Part shown: positions 1 through 13,200 of the stretch, in pieces | How the letters are laid out: each line of letters opens with the position of its first letter | How positions within the stretch are numbered: the first letter of the stretch is position 1 | Assembly: GCA_033026295.1 (NCBI GenBank) | Contig: CM065185.1 | Coordinates: 7,192,001 to 7,256,000 of the forward strand | Direction of reading: 5' to 3' | Length of the DNA: 64,000 bases | Origin: Channa striata | Taxonomy: Eukaryota > Chordata > Actinopteri > Anabantiformes > Channidae | Program-made: the position numbers and the translations under genes | Notes under the pieces: generated by a model | Databases searched by the model: none | Seen by the model: only the letters and a program-made list of their open reading frames with translations | What the model was told of the DNA's origin: nothing

Positions 1-750
1 CGCTTACAGTGCGGACTCACCACACTGAGGACTGTTGATGAAGCATGCGGATGCTCATTTACTCGACGTACAGTGCCAAGACAAACCATGCAGCGTGAAC
101 ATGAGCCGTGGCCTACCAGGAGAGATGGCTCCATCTTTTATCCAGCAGATCATAAAGTCAAACTAGAGACCGCTCTTAAACACTGGCCAAGGATCAGTTC
201 ACACTCCCCAGACGTGTCATTGCCGAGTTACAGCTGGCCTCAGAACAGCTGGCCTCAGAACAGTGATTAAAGCCCGTCAGATCCTCAACTGGGCTGAGAT
301 TTGTAGTGCAATGCATTCTTCGTTCGACAACGCTCGCTTGCTATTTGCTCTAGTCCTTGTTCACCTCTCCAGCTCAGCTCCTCTTGATGTCAGTCCCATT
401 CTGTCAGTTCAGCAGTGGCATACCGAAGGGATACTAACGAATGAATTGAACTTCAGTCCCTTTCTTTCATGAATTTAAAACAGCTCCCAGCCCATTTCAC
501 ACATCTCTGTGTTTTTACTGTATGTCTTTGCCTTATGCTGTCTTATTTCTTGTGTTACAACATGCTGCTTTATTCTCGTGCATTGTGTGTTCAATTTTTT
601 GTCATACAGTATCTTCACTCAAGGATGAAAGTTGTTTCCTGATCATCTTCCTCCTCTGAAGCTTACCTACTTGAATTGCAGATAGATGACTGATATTTTA
701 CTATTTAAGGCAATGAAAGATATTGAAAGAAATAAAAAAAAAGTTCAGTG
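1..750 (+). other. Possible 3' tail of an upstream transcript
   Basis: Frame 1 is open from the first base to a TAA at 268-270 (89 codons), and an overlapping frame has a 43-codon ORF from ATG 38 to TAG. Neither product resembles a family I recognise, and the codons near 220-265 include a short tandem duplication (AGCTGGCCTCAGAACAG). After 270 the sequence becomes A/T-rich and non-coding, and a canonical AATAAA at 731-736 is followed by A-rich sequence. This suits a last exon plus 3' UTR entering from the left, but it could equally be intergenic sequence. No function is assigned. Confidence 0.25.
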
Positions 751-3700
751 CAAGTGAATATGCTCACTGTCAAAAGACATTTCCCCGGTCCCACCTTCAT
801 CTGCACTAACCCTCTCTGTTCCAGTGTCACATTGTACAGAACATCCCAGCCTGAGCAGCTGATTGGGTCCCTCCCCAGCTAACTCCAGTTTGATTGCACA
901 AGTCCTCGATATCAATATATACTTTCTAGATTTGACATACAATTGGTCCCACATGGTGACTGAGCACAGCAAATTTCCAGTGTATCAGACATCACGGGCA
1001 ATGTCACTGATTTTGTACATACAGTCTATCATTGGAGTCCTATACAGTACAGTAACATATGTCTGAGCACAAGATATAACGTGGGATTGGATGTGATGTA
1101 GTTCTTATTGTTGCAAAAGAAGCCTTATTGTTATCGTTCACGTTGTCATATTTATTTCATATGATTTTTTTTAAGATACTTATTCTTCTATTTTGTTACT
1201 TTTTACGTTGGTTTTTAATTATTTATTTGGGATATCTAGCAAGTATAACCAATAAGATGTTGTTTACTTGTTTCTTTGGCGAGCCAATGTTAAAGTACGA
1301 TATTGTCACTGTTTGTTTTTTAATTTTTAATGGTCAGTTTTGGTGCTTTTTTATTTGCTTTATTATGATGAAGTATGCCCTCTGTGTAGGGTGCTATTTG
1401 ATACTGATTACTGATGTCCAACTAGTTAACCTAGAGATGTACATTAGAGGCAAACCTAGTTTATGTTTACAGTGATGTTCTTCTGACGCCCTCCCCACTT
1501 GGAGTTTTTAGCAGCAGCAGTGGTGTAATGATGGCAACAGAGGCATGATCCACCCCACCGTGATAGGTTTAAGGACATCCAAGAAATGAGATTTATATAG
1601 CAGACTTGTTGGTGAAAGCCTTGGACAAGCTGTTGGTTCTGACTTTTCTCGAAAGCACATGGTAGCAAGTGTATTTTTGACAGAGAACGGGCAAGAAAAC
1701 GCCCAACTACCATATACACACCCTAAAAATTATTGTTTAAATCAAATATTCTGATATTCTCAACTTTTTGTGTGGTCCAGAAGTCTTGACAATGTGTGAC
1801 ATATATGAAATATGTTATTCCTTCAGTTTCAAATGATTATTGTGTCAAGAGAAATATAAAAAGCACACACACGAAACGTAATAGCCTATCAAATGTGTTG
1901 AGGGCCAGCTCTGATGACGCCATCCCCCTCACTTATGTACCTGTCCTTTCCTTTCCAACAATGGATGTAGATATTGTATCTTGACTTTGTATTAAAAGCA
2001 GGATGATTGAATATACAGCACAATGAGCTGCTTGGTTCCTGTGGGTGTTTTGTTCAATTGCACTATTCACTCCTTGTCCACCAGGTGGGACCAAACACAG
2101 TAAGTGTGAAGCAAAACGCACCGATCACAGCACAGCTGAGATACTCCTCAATACACCACACACAAACTTCACCTGAGGATTGCTCGAAATTTCAGTCAGT
2201 GTTTGCCAATTTTCTGCAACCAATGAGGTCTGAAGCCTTTAGTTCATATCCATCAACTATTTGCCTGCACGTATTAATTTATTTTGTTTATCTAGATACT
2301 TTTCTATGCAAAGTGGAACATGTTTACACAGTGTTGTAATATACACACAGGAGTACATGACACACAATAAAAACATATTTTAATTATTGACAGTTAGTAG
2401 TCGATTATATAAAAACCTATGAAGTAGTATTTCATTGTACACGGTGTGGCTCGCTGTTTTTCTTCTAGACGATGCTGGTTTGTATAAAGAAAACAATTCT
2501 CAGCAGAACAAGCCAAAAATTGAAATAAAGTCTTTCCTTAAGGCCAGTTTTTTGGCTTCTTAGTTCATTTCCAGCACATTAGCCTTTATCAGCCTTTTAT
2601 TTGTTTGCTTAGGTTGCTTACATTAATATGTTTTTTCCAAAAGCCTTCTCACATAAACTGTACAGCAACCAAGAAAAAATAACTTTCCTTTATTGAATTA
2701 GTAATTTTAAACTCTGAACACGTTAGGTTTTCCATTTCTCTGTTTCCTTAAATCAGAGTTAAGACTGTGGCTATGGGAAGAGGAATGTTGCACTGCTTGA
2801 TCAAGGTTTCGTGTTAATATGAAGAGTTACAACATTTTAGAGAAGGTTAGCACATGTTCTTTATTGCTGTAGGCTCAACTGGAATGATTTTGAAAGAAAG
2901 TGGTGTGTGGAGACAGGAGGAATGTATTGTTCTGTCAGTCACAGGACGGTTATTCGAACACTCACATGACTTTAGCCAGCACTGTTTCCTTTCCATGTTA
3001 AAACAGGTTCAGTAACTATTTTCAACTGTAGTTAGAGAGTCAGTCATTATGAAAGTCACTCATCTTTAGAAAGCTTTTGTTTTATGCGTGTAGCTGTTTC
3101 ACTTTCCTTTACCCTCAAATAGTAATGTTTCATACCACACACAGAGACAAGGCACGGAGGTCAATGTGACTCTGCTTCTAACAAAAGCCTGCTGGGCACA
3201 ATAGATGAACTTTTATGTTGCTTTACTGTTGTTATTTTTTTGGTTTAGACGTTATTCAAACTCATCTATAAACTTGAAATAAAATAAATCTTGGAAAAAT
3301 GACAATATTTTCAAGACAGGAGTATTTCCTGTATTTTCAAGCTTTTAATTGTGTATCATCAGGAGGTCCTCACATACTCCCTCCAATATTTTAACTACAA
3401 CTGCTGTTGTTGTAAAAAAGTACTATCAATGACAATGCTGAAGTTATGGTTATACTGTATAAAAAGGAAAATCTAGAAGTTCTAGAAGCTAAAATCTTTT
3501 ATTTCAGATCGAGACACAAGCAAAAGGGTTAATTCAGTGTTTTGAGCTTCACGTGATGGATAACAAGTGAGTATTTAACTGGAGGGAGAATAAAGAGAAG
3601 CAACATCTGGAAATACACCATGTGGTCTGCACTTTAACAGCGTGTCCATCTGGGCACATTAACTGCCCCAAGTTAGGTGGGTTTTATGGATGAGCATTTA

Positions 3701-4089
3701 TAAATGTGAACAATACGCCCTTTAATCATGTCTGAACCTGTGAGCCACGTTTCTGCAAACTGTTATGTAATGTCACAGATGATATCTGAGCATCTCTGAT
3801 GTCTATCTTTGCAAGTTGAGCAACGTGCAACACAGCAGACAGTGTGACAGACAAACCTGTGTCTCAATATGTTTTTCTATTGTTAGTGTTGGGTTATTTT
3901 CGATCAGATCTTCACAACTTGAACAGGCCGTTTGAGTTTGAAGACTTGGTTTTAGTGTTAAGATAAGACTTTCCATTATATTAAGACGATGAGCGTGTTA
4001 ATAATGTGGAACATATAATACATCCGGTCTTTAGTAGTTTCCACTAAGGACAATTACAGAAAGACACTGTTATATGTCCTGGTTGTAAC
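751..4089. other. Intergenic, no gene recognised
   Basis: This A/T-rich stretch has short ORFs with no recognisable protein similarity. The longest, about 115 codons at 1128-1475, is a low-complexity Phe/Leu/Ile translation of T-rich DNA. AATAAA signals occur at 2366-2371 and near 2525, but no exon could be linked to them. A degenerate interspersed repeat lies at 3905-3975 and is listed separately. Confidence 0.5.
3905..3975 (+). repeat. Degenerate fish interspersed repeat fragment
   Basis: The segment carries CTTCACAACTT, then a TTTGAG block, then AAGACTTGGTTTTAG and GTTAAGAT. The same ordered blocks recur at 58030-58100 in this window (TCTTCACAACTTTAAAGG, then TTTTGAAGGTCAAGA, then GGGTCAAGGTTAGAATTAG). 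From memory this is a very common teleost dispersed repeat whose consensus reads roughly 'ggtcctcacaactt...gggttaaggttagaatta'. The copy is short and diverged, so its class is left open. Confidence 0.45.
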
Positions 4090-4414
4090 ATCACCCATAG
4101 GAGCAGTTGCCATGGGGAGCTGAAGCCGTGTGGTGTGGCCTTTTCTGCACCCATTGGTTTGGTTTCAGCATAACATCCCACCTCTCGCAGCTGATTGGTT
4201 GACCAAACAATGAGGAGCCAATCCTTAAAGTGGGCTGTTGTTTCCATTTTGTCTCACCTGCCTCTTGCAGATTTAGAGTTGCCACCAGGAAACCATAAAC
4301 TCACACTCAACATGTTTCAGTGAACTGAAGAAATCGAGACGGGGTTTTGCACTAAACGCTCAGAGGTGTGTAAATGTGTGCAGGTGTGTGAGTTGGAGGC
4401 GTTTTATCCCCAGC
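4090..4414 (+). promoter_or_regulatory. Putative promoter of the GRAMD2-family gene
   Basis: Within 320 bp upstream of the proposed start codon there are three CCAAT-type boxes: ATTGG at 4153-4157, ATTGG at 4194-4198 and CCAAT at 4218-4222. An RFX X-box-like sequence, GTTGCCATGGGGAG, lies near 4107. No TATA box is obvious. The transcription start was not located, and it is not shown that the first coding exon is also the first exon. Confidence 0.4.
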
Positions 4415-7400
4415 ATGAGTCTCAGAAGCAGAAAATTGTCACTGGACACCCTTCTGTGAGTATCCACGTCTCGCTGTTTCTTTCATTTTCCTTCGTCTTT
4501 CATTTCACATGCTTAGTTTTATTTGATAATTGACATTAACAACCTCATTTCCAAGAGGTAGCTGGGCAAGATGACATTAACACAAGTTACATTACACAAC
4601 ATGAAGCAGCAATAAGTACAAAAAATGGAAGAAGTGAAGTCAAGAGTACAAGTTGAACATGTTAGAAATTCAATCTAAAGGAAACACAGGTGAGGAAGGA
4701 GTTATTAACCATGGAGTTTACAAGGTCGTCAATTCAATGAAAACAATTAATTTAATTTAGGTTTTAGCAGTTTCAAGTTAGCTGAGGCAGAGAACACAAA
4801 CCTTTTTTCCATTGCAGAAGACGTATGTATGTGAGATTGCGATTGGATGCTCCAGTTTATCAGAGTGGCATTTTATAAAATAATGACTTTTTAACAGTTC
4901 TGGGTGATAAACAGTCCAACACAGGGAGACTTTGTGCATTTACACACAACAAGTCACGCACTTCTTGAAGTTAAGCAGGTTTACAATATGGTTTTAGTGT
5001 GTCGCTCATTTTTGTAGCTGCTGCTTGGCATTAGTGAAACCAGTCTCAGCGCTGGTCTGTGATTTTCCCAGAGGCTGCAGATTCAAGGACTTGTAATAAG
5101 TCACTTTCACAGAGCTCTAAAGGAACTGTTAGAACCAAGAGGCATATTAGATTATATTCACAAAAAAGCAAGACCAATATATTCACGCAAGCCATTTACT
5201 CTACAGTTGGAGTTGGAGTTGTCACTCTGTTGACATTAATTCCTCATTTGATGCTATTTATGTCTGTGGAAATCAGACTTCACCTGACGCAATACTGAAT
5301 GTGAAGATAATGAAATTTTTCTCATCAGCACAGAGACGTTTTTAGCCAACGTATTTGCGGATGTTTCATTCTTTACATTCATTTAATTGTTTTCATATTA
5401 TTTTATTTAATTGTATTTATTTATTTATTTTTGGTATATTTTCTTTTCTCCGATGATGTTCTAAATATATCTCACCTGTGTGCGTCATGTGAAAGCTGGT
5501 TCATCAGCAGTGACATTTATCTGCTGCTCTGTTGGGACAGCTGTCTGGACAGAAATGGAAATGTCCTTGGCGGGAGAAGAGGCAGCAGCAGGTTTAGCAG
5601 TAAGAAATCTAAACAGAGCCCGAGTCTAGACGAAGCCCGACTGGAGATTCAGGAGCTTAATCACAGCCTGAACGCCACCGTGACCCTCAGGTGGACTAGA
5701 ACACTAAAATTGTACATAGACAAACATCTTGTAACATCCTGATCTCATTTGTGTGACCTCTTTGTGTCTGCAGGGATCAGGCTGTAACAGAGGACAGCCC
5801 TGAGCGATCCCATGAACTTAACAATCATGTGAGTCTCCCACTTGTTTTTTCTTTTGATTACACTTTCTCAGCTGCCACCAGAATGAAGCAAGTCAGCAAA
5901 ATTTTTTATTTATTAACATTTTTACCATTGTGTCCTCACAGAGCTTGCTGAAGCACAATAAATCCTTTCACAAACTGTTCCCACATATTCACGAGGAAGA
6001 AAAAATCATACACAGTGAGTTGAGCTGGTCCAGAGTCTGTTATGTATTTTGTTTTATATTGATCATGGAAATTGCATCACGGCATTTAGTGAATAATCAA
6101 ATTTGAGACATGTTGGTAAATGATTCAAAACACGTCTCTGTTGTCAAGGTGACACTGCACTAGATGTCCATTAGTGAAACGCACACGTAACACGCTGTCT
6201 GTATAACTGTATGTGTGTGTGTGACTGTGTTGTAGCCTTCACCTGTGCCTTGCAGAAGGAGGTCCTGTATCATGGAAGACTTTTTGTTTCGTGCAACTAT
6301 GTGTGTTTTTATTCTTCTGTGCTCCTCAAAGACACCAAGGTAAGGTGCTCAGAGGCATTAGGTGATGCCCTATTCACACTGCTGAAATTAATTTACTCTG
6401 AATTTACAGAGCAGAGTTGTGATTTTCTCAGATTGAAAAACAAATTTCTGCAAGTAACATATTTTTAGTGTATTTTTAATAGACATACAGTATATCTACA
6501 TGAATACATGATAGAAAAATCAAGTTTTCAACATATTGTAATTAAGTTCTCAACACATTGCAGGTAGTGATTCCTGTGTCAGCATCAAGGTGGTGAAGAA
6601 ACATAACTCCGCTTTGTCCATGTTGTCTATTCAAACTGTGGATGAAAAGGTCAGACTACACAATAAAAAAAAAAACTTGTGTTTAACAATTACAGAAACA
6701 TATACATTTATCTTACTGCATAGTTGTATTACAGATAATTGTGCAGTGAAATTTGATGAGAGGATGCCAATAACTGAAATTGCTAATGCTAAATCAAATG
6801 TCTACATAATCACCCACGGTGCTCAGTGACATTGTGAATCCTCTTGAGCTTTCTGCATCAGTGGCACAGCTTGTTTTTATTGGAAATTACTATCACAAAA
6901 CCAACTGCACACAAATATCCGATTTTTCTACAGTATGTTGTTGAACGTCCAGGAAACTCAAAACTGATCAATGTGATCATTTCACGTTTAACTTAAGAGT
7001 TTTTAGATGGAATCAGTTAATTAAGCATATAAACTTATTATTTATAACAATTATTACACTTAATCCATTGGTTTTATTACTCTATAAACGGAAGGACTAG
7101 AACAAAATTAAACCAGGAAGTAGGAAAATATGATGACTCCAATCCAAGAGTCAAGTGTCAAACTAAAACCTCAAATTAACTTCCTTAAATCTGATTATAT
7201 GTTGTCCCACATTTAATCCTTTTTCTTCTTGTTTCCTTCTCTCAGCACTCATTTGTGTCTTTGAGGAACCGAGACGTGTGTTACAAACTCCTCCAAAGTG
7301 TCTGCTCACATGCACAGGTGCTGTTCACCTAAGCTGCACGCACACGATGCCAGTAACCGTCCCAAACAAAACCAGTTTTTGTTTCAATGCTCTTTGTATG

Positions 7401-9039
7401 TTTAAAGCAGAGCCCAAACGGCAGCCCTCATCTCTCCTCTGCAGAGAACGAAGCAGACAATGAGTTGGTAGGTTTGACAGGAAACAGGAATTTCAGTGAT
7501 CTGTCGAAGTAGATTAACGGTTGATATGCGTCACGAGGATAAAGATTTCAGGCTTCAGTGTGAATTTCCTTGTCCACAGATCTTCAGTTCTTCTAGTTTG
7601 GAGGACAGCATAGATTATGATCTGAGCCAACAAAGCAACATTAATCTTGGGCACAGCTTTCCACAGATGTCTAATGATGGTAAGAAAAAAACAGAAGGGG
7701 CAGAAAGTGTTTTATTGTATAAGAGGAGGTGAATGTGCATCTCACAGGAATATTCTTTATCCTTTTCCACTAATGATTTCAGTTCTTAAGTTTTATTCTT
7801 CTGCTTCAGACAGTGAATGTAACAGGACTGTACATTCTGCCTTGTCAGGTCACGAAAGAAGAAATTCTCCACGTCAAAACAGCTTATCTGATGAAGACGG
7901 CACAGGTGTGTGTGTGAGCACTCGTAAAACAAAGACATGGCGACAGTGACTTTCCCACAGCGGAGAGTATGTCAATGCAAAATCATGACTGGACGATTTC
8001 TGTCTCATCCAGCTGTATCGTGGATATGGAGGGTGACTGAGACGATCACAACCATCTTCTTAATCCGAGGAAATGGGCGCCTGAGCATTTTCTTCTACAT
8101 CTACTTGATGCTGTGAGTATTACTGTGTCTCAGTCACTGCATCCGTACCACGTCCATCAAATGCTATGTCTGAATGCACCTTCCGTCAATGTCCAGCTTT
8201 CTTCTGCTTAGTTAGTTATTAAATGTGACTAATGTTTCAGTTGGTGAGAGATGGCTAAAAGAAGATGACCTAGGCATTACAATATTTGAGATGGGACTTT
8301 CAGAAAACCTTTGTGTTGCCAGGCATTTTTGTATGCTGCATTTTTGGAATGGCTCTCAAGGAAACAAAATTGTCTTATTCACGTGGTATGATTAAACTAA
8401 ATGTTATCACACTGTGTTCACCCGGGCTTTACATAGATTTAATTTACTGATAAGGTGTCGTTAAGACTGCACGGCGTGTACCCATCTTAGAGCATTTTCA
8501 CTTTCTGAATAATTGCAATTTGCGCTGAAAGACTGTGAGAGCAGACTGTCAGAGCATTTCAGACAGTCACGATGTCATTGTGTGTGTTTGTAGGATAGTG
8601 TTGCTGCTGTTGGCATCAGGACACATTGGACTGAGGATTATAGCACTGGAGGAGCAGCTGAACTCTTTGGGAGCGCTGACGGAGAGGTCTCTACAAAACA
8701 GAGAGTGAGCAGACACACAACCGTAAAGAAACATGAAATTCTCAGGACAAGAAACAGAAAGAATTCTAATGGGGACTGGGGGAGAACCGGTTATGTTGAC
8801 TTTAAAAACCATTATGAACAGATTAGAGCAGATATGAACAAAGTTGCTCTACAGGTTCACAACCACCACGTGGACATAAGATTACATTCCAGTCGAGTCA
8901 TGTTATAAAGCGTTTTAAATTTGGCGTCAAGCTCACCTCAAAATTATGTATCTTATTTTTTCAATGAGATTGATTTTAGTGTTTAATTAATTAAATATCT
9001 GCCCGCCACGTCTTCTTCTGCAGGTTTCAAGAAAGGTAG
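4415..9039 (+). CDS. GRAM domain-containing protein, GRAMD2A/GRAMD2B family (13 coding exons; one frameshift)
   Basis: Rebuilt exons: 4415-4455, 5541-5690, 5774-5828, 5942-6014, 6236-6339, 6564-6649, 7246-7317, 7411-7467, 7580-7679, 7810-7905, 8013-8112, 8594-8704, 9024-9039. All have GT-AG borders and compatible phases, giving about 353 aa (human GRAMD2A is 354 aa as I recall it). Residues ~90-195 form the GRAM domain: HKLFPHIHEEE, FTCALQKEVLYHGRLFVS, CFYSSVLLKDTKVVIPVS, FVSLRNRDVCYKLLQSVC. After a Ser-rich linker (SPNGSPHLSSAEN resembles GRAMD2B), a hydrophobic segment (FFYIYLMLIVLLLLASG) and a LEEQL motif close the C-terminus. Family members are ER-anchored and bind plasma-membrane phosphoinositides at ER-plasma membrane contacts. 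Exon 6 is one base short: after VVIPVS the frame slips near 6579-6583 and meets TGA at 6594-6596, yet KVVKKHNSAL continues in another frame. Closest paralog undecided. Confidence 0.88.
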
Positions 9040-9604
9040 CCAGTGACAGGGGACTGGAACAAAGCAATCCTTCAAGAAATCTCTGCAATGTTTCACTTTT
9101 AAGCTCTTGCTGTTAAAATTCGGTCAAGGCCAACTCAGAGAAGCATCCTAACACTAAGGCCGTGTCCACTGGATGTATAGCACATATTATTTATGGAAAG
9201 TCACAATATTATACTCAAAGTCCCTTTGCTGGACAAACATGTACATCTGTATCAGCACCGTGTCATACTGTACATGGGACACAGGTCAGCACTTAGTTGC
9301 TTTTGGGATGTTTAAACTAGGCCACAAATGGTGAACTACATGGAAAACAGACTGTCGACAGAAGCACCACAACAACATTCTCTGTTATGGGTTCTGTCAT
9401 GTCGAGGCCGCCTGCTGAACCCTTATTTCCTGACCAGTGAACAGCTGAGCGTGACTGACTCTTTTCCTATCGTTTTCTTAGATCAGCATGATCGACAACT
9501 GTGAGTAAACCAGGTTCAATCTTAAAAATGTGACAGCAGAAGGATTCACACTGTAGGTTACCTGGTGGAGTCTGGACACAAAAGTCTGTTCATGATACTA
9601 TTGG

Positions 9605-9618
9605 CCACCAGATGGCAG
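9605..9618 (+). promoter_or_regulatory. CTCF-like core motif
   Basis: CCACCAGATGGCAG matches every position of the degenerate CTCF core CCASYAGRKGGCRS. It lies between two convergent genes, where insulator sites are common. Occupancy cannot be judged from sequence. Confidence 0.4.
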
Positions 9619-9660
9619 TGACCTCCATTCAACTTCAGTGGTTCATGAAAGGCTAACGCA

Positions 9661-9895
9661 TACACTCACTGGCCACTTTATTAGGTACACCTGTACATTC
9701 TAATACAATCCAATACAGCAGAATTCTGATTTTACAAAGTTCTAATTTGTCAGTTTTTAAGATTGAACTCTGATAGATCTAATATGTGTTTATGACTGAA
9801 GTCAAAGTGTTTAGTGGAGTTGTACTGAGGGCATTATAAGAAGAGATGGTTCTAATTCTTTCAACTTAAACCTATTAAAGTGGCCAGTTAGTGTA
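9661..9895. mobile_element. Non-autonomous DNA transposon (MITE), 235 bp
   Basis: The ends form an imperfect terminal inverted repeat of about 25 bp. The left end reads TACACTCACTGGCCACTTTA and the right end reads AAAGTGGCCAGTTAGTGTA, which is its reverse complement with two mismatches over the whole TIR. The interior has no ORF. The 'cactggccactttattaggtacacc' end is, from memory, a widespread teleost repeat. It is inserted in the presumed 3' UTR of the GRAM gene. Confidence 0.75.
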
Positions 9896-10277
9896 AATTC
9901 ACTAACACTTCAAATATTCAGGCCCTAAAATCTCTTTACAATAAATTATTAATAGCACCCTTGCTGCTGATCTTTTTGTCACACAAGTCCCCTTAATAAA
10001 TGCTAGAGAACATCTATGGATAATACCTGTATCATTAATTTAATACTAATAATTTAATTTAATTTAATCTTGAGTGAAGACAACACATTGCTTCAAGAAA
10101 AATGTGTGGCAACGGAAGTGATTCTACTTTTGCTTTGATTCTGTGCAAAACCATTGGTTATTTTAATATCACGGACATCCAGATGTTGTAAACACTTGTG
10201 ACTTATGCAATATACAAAAACTGTTTAAAAAAAACAAACAAGCTAAACATTTTATATTTTTGTACATAAGTGATCTT

Positions 10278-10297
10278 TTTATTTTGTTGTCAATAAA
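10278..10297. terminator. Opposed poly(A) signals of convergent genes
   Basis: TTTATT at 10278-10283 reads AATAAA on the - strand, and AATAAA at 10292-10297 reads on the + strand, leaving 8 bp between them. They are the natural end signals for the GRAM gene (+) and abhd17a (-). If both are used, the two transcripts overlap by roughly 20-50 nt at their 3' ends. Confidence 0.5.
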
Positions 10298-13200
10298 AAG
10301 GTCAAGATTCAGTCCCATGAATTAATTTCATTACATCATATTCTCAGTTCAAAAAAGCAACAAAATTACAAATAATAATACAAAGTATAGGTAAGTACAG
10401 TAACCATATAAACAGCCCACTAATATTGTCTAGACCCCCCTCCCACCACTGCCCCACTCAAACTCTAGCACAAAACTCAACAATACATCAGTTAGTATCA
10501 GCAATTTAAAAAATTCAAATGTCCCATTTTTTTTTTTTAAAGCGTTTCAATATTCCACGCCATGAGTTCAGCTTTACCCTCACATAGAATACATAATAGA
10601 GATAACTTCCCACCCTGTCACTTGCTCAGCAAAACACAATAGACATGCATACAGTTTTCACTGTTTGACCCTCCCCCCACCCCAATCAATAAACATTCAG
10701 GGCCAGAGGATACGATGTTCGTCAACCACAGTGGTGCATTGATAAAATGGTTTCCACCCCCCGTTCTTCTTGAACCAAACCCCAAGAATGAAATGTGGAT
10801 CTAGTGGTTTCCCTGATAACACGACCTGCCTTGGAAAAAAAACTTCGGCCTACTTCTATTCTCAGAGAGAGGCGATAACTCTTAATTCTCCTGACAGCTT
10901 AGATCCCCGGTTGGAAATGGCAACTGGTTTCCGTTATTTAAATATCAGAGACACACAGGACAAGAGAAAAATGGAAAGATTCCCTGTTCAAAATGATGAT
11001 AGGAAGCCACTGATGTTTGATAACCTTTCCTTCGCATGCTAATACCACTTGTACTCCCAAAATGGAGTAATCAGATCAGTGCTAGTTCAGTACATGTTCC
11101 CTTTAACAAAACGCAGCTATAGTCACTGATACTGATGGGTCTCCTGTGCAGCAGATGTCATATGTAAATTGGAAATGTGGTGGTAGCTTGTCACCACAAA
11201 CCAGTATTTGTACTTTGTCAGGTCTACACACAGGGTGGGGCGCTAGTATCGTTGACGCTGGCGGCCTGTAGAAGACTCAATAATAGTGAAGACGACACAC
11301 ACTTACATTTTATACCCTTATTACACTTTGGATGCTTTGTACAATAGTGCTGAACTTAAGACCTGCTTTTGTCATGCTTTATCTGATATATATAAATGTG
11401 TAATATACTGTCTACTACAGTATGTGTGTTATGAGTGTATGTATGTATTTGCTGTGTGTGAGATGATGTGCAAATATGAGTGTGTGTGTGTGTGTGGTGG
11501 AACCTGCACCACACCAACAGTGAGAGGCTCAAACATGGCTTGTGCCAGACATGAAGTGTGCTGCCACCCATAAGAGAGCTCCTGTAAGTTTCGGGCCACA
11601 AAGAATAAACAGGGCTATGGTAGGTATGTTGTCCCGTCCTGGCACCCCATTCTGAAACACACGCTTAATTGACCTACACTATGAAAAACATGTTTGACTG
11701 TACATATCAAGACGAAAAAAGTGCACAGGGTGTTTATGAACAGGAGGCGGTCTAACTCTGGTAATGAGCACTACCGAAAGAAGATTGGTGCTATTAACAC
11801 TAGAAGTCAGTAGAATTATGATGAAGAATATTATTATTTTAATAAATCAGACCCAATACTTATTAGTCTGGTGAAATAGGAAGCTATTTTGTCCTGTTAA
11901 AATCCAGTCAGAGCACTGGGCTCCAAAGGGGTCAGCTCACTAGAGGAAATTACACATTATTCAGAGGCAGCCTAATAATTGAACCTCAGGCCTAAAGAAA
12001 TAGTCTGACAGAGGGGGAATATATTAGTTCACTTTCTTTCTTTTTTTTTTTTTAAGAAATTGATGCGATGATTGATACGACTCGTGTATGTATAGTAATT
12101 ATGGTGCTGCAAGCACCTACGATAGAATAGCTTAGCAAAAAAACTAAAAACAAGGGAAACAATTACCCCATTTCTGTTGAAAGAAAACAACAAAGTGACC
12201 TTGCACCTGTAAAGCTCAATAATTAACATGTTACATTTTTTGTGTGCTTATAATGTAGTAAAAAGTAAAATAATGCATGTTTTTTTAACTGGGGAACATG
12301 TTTGCAGTCTCATCCTAGCTTCTCCACACGAGACTTTAATCAACCAACAAGTAAATAAGCACATTCCCCATATATCAGACTACGTCCTTTACTGACTGCT
12401 GTTACTTAGTCGGCACCGTCCATCCAGCTCTGGAACGGCACGCGTCACTAAACACTGAAAGGCTGCAGCCTTCTGTTTACAGTAAACTGATCTAATGTGA
12501 CATGAAAATTGCTAAGTATACCGCTGCTTAATTAATGCCAAAGCAATATCCAAATAACCAGACACATCCAAAGAGTGGCTCTCTGGTCAGTTTCTATTGG
12601 AGCCATTCCATGCTTCTTGTTCATAATATGTAGTTAACTGGTAACTGGTTGGAAATATGCAAAACAGGGACTTTTAAACATTTCCCTGTAAAGTCTGTAA
12701 ATAGCTAAAACTACAGTGCAACCAGGAAAACGGAGGGTGGTCATTCTGGGGATCTTTTAAAGAGCTGAATAAAAGAGGAGAAAGTATGAGACACCCAACA
12801 GCTGAATAAGCTATGACAAGTATTCCAGACTAGACCTTGTGTGTCCGCCATAACTGACACCAAAGGATGAGAGATGGACCCCCAAACCACAAAAACAAAG
12901 TAGGTTAGTGTTAGCTGGACAGCAATTCGGGAAATGCCCTGGCAGTCAGATGGATGTCCAATAACAGGTAAACAGGGAGTGGAGGAGGACGAGGAGGAGG
13001 AGGATGCTTGACCAGTGTTTGTCCACTGTAGCTGGGTACTGGTCAAGCTGTGGAGGTATTCTTCATACATACTCACACAAAAAAAAGAAACAAAATTACA
13101 ATATTAATAAGTCTCCATGTGCCTCCTCCACTTGCAGCTGTCCAAGACTGTAGGATGTCCTTCATTTTTTTTTCAGCGCCGCTCACTCATTAAAACATAC

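Larger units (their letters stand above)
9040..10310 (+). other. 3' UTR of the GRAMD2-family gene
   Basis: The sequence after the TAG at 9037-9039 has no coding potential. It runs to a canonical AATAAA at 10292-10297, the first convincing + strand poly(A) signal before the convergent neighbour. It includes a CTCF-like motif and a 235-bp miniature transposon. Extent is inferred from sequence only. Confidence 0.5.

Noticed and set aside
1128..1475. 115-codon Phe/Leu-rich ORF that could be read as a membrane protein
   Set aside because: Its hydrophobicity comes from T-rich DNA; there is no start context, splice signals or similarity.
2077..2090. CCACCAGGTGGGAC as a second CTCF site
   Set aside because: It breaks the core at the GGC positions, so the match is partial.
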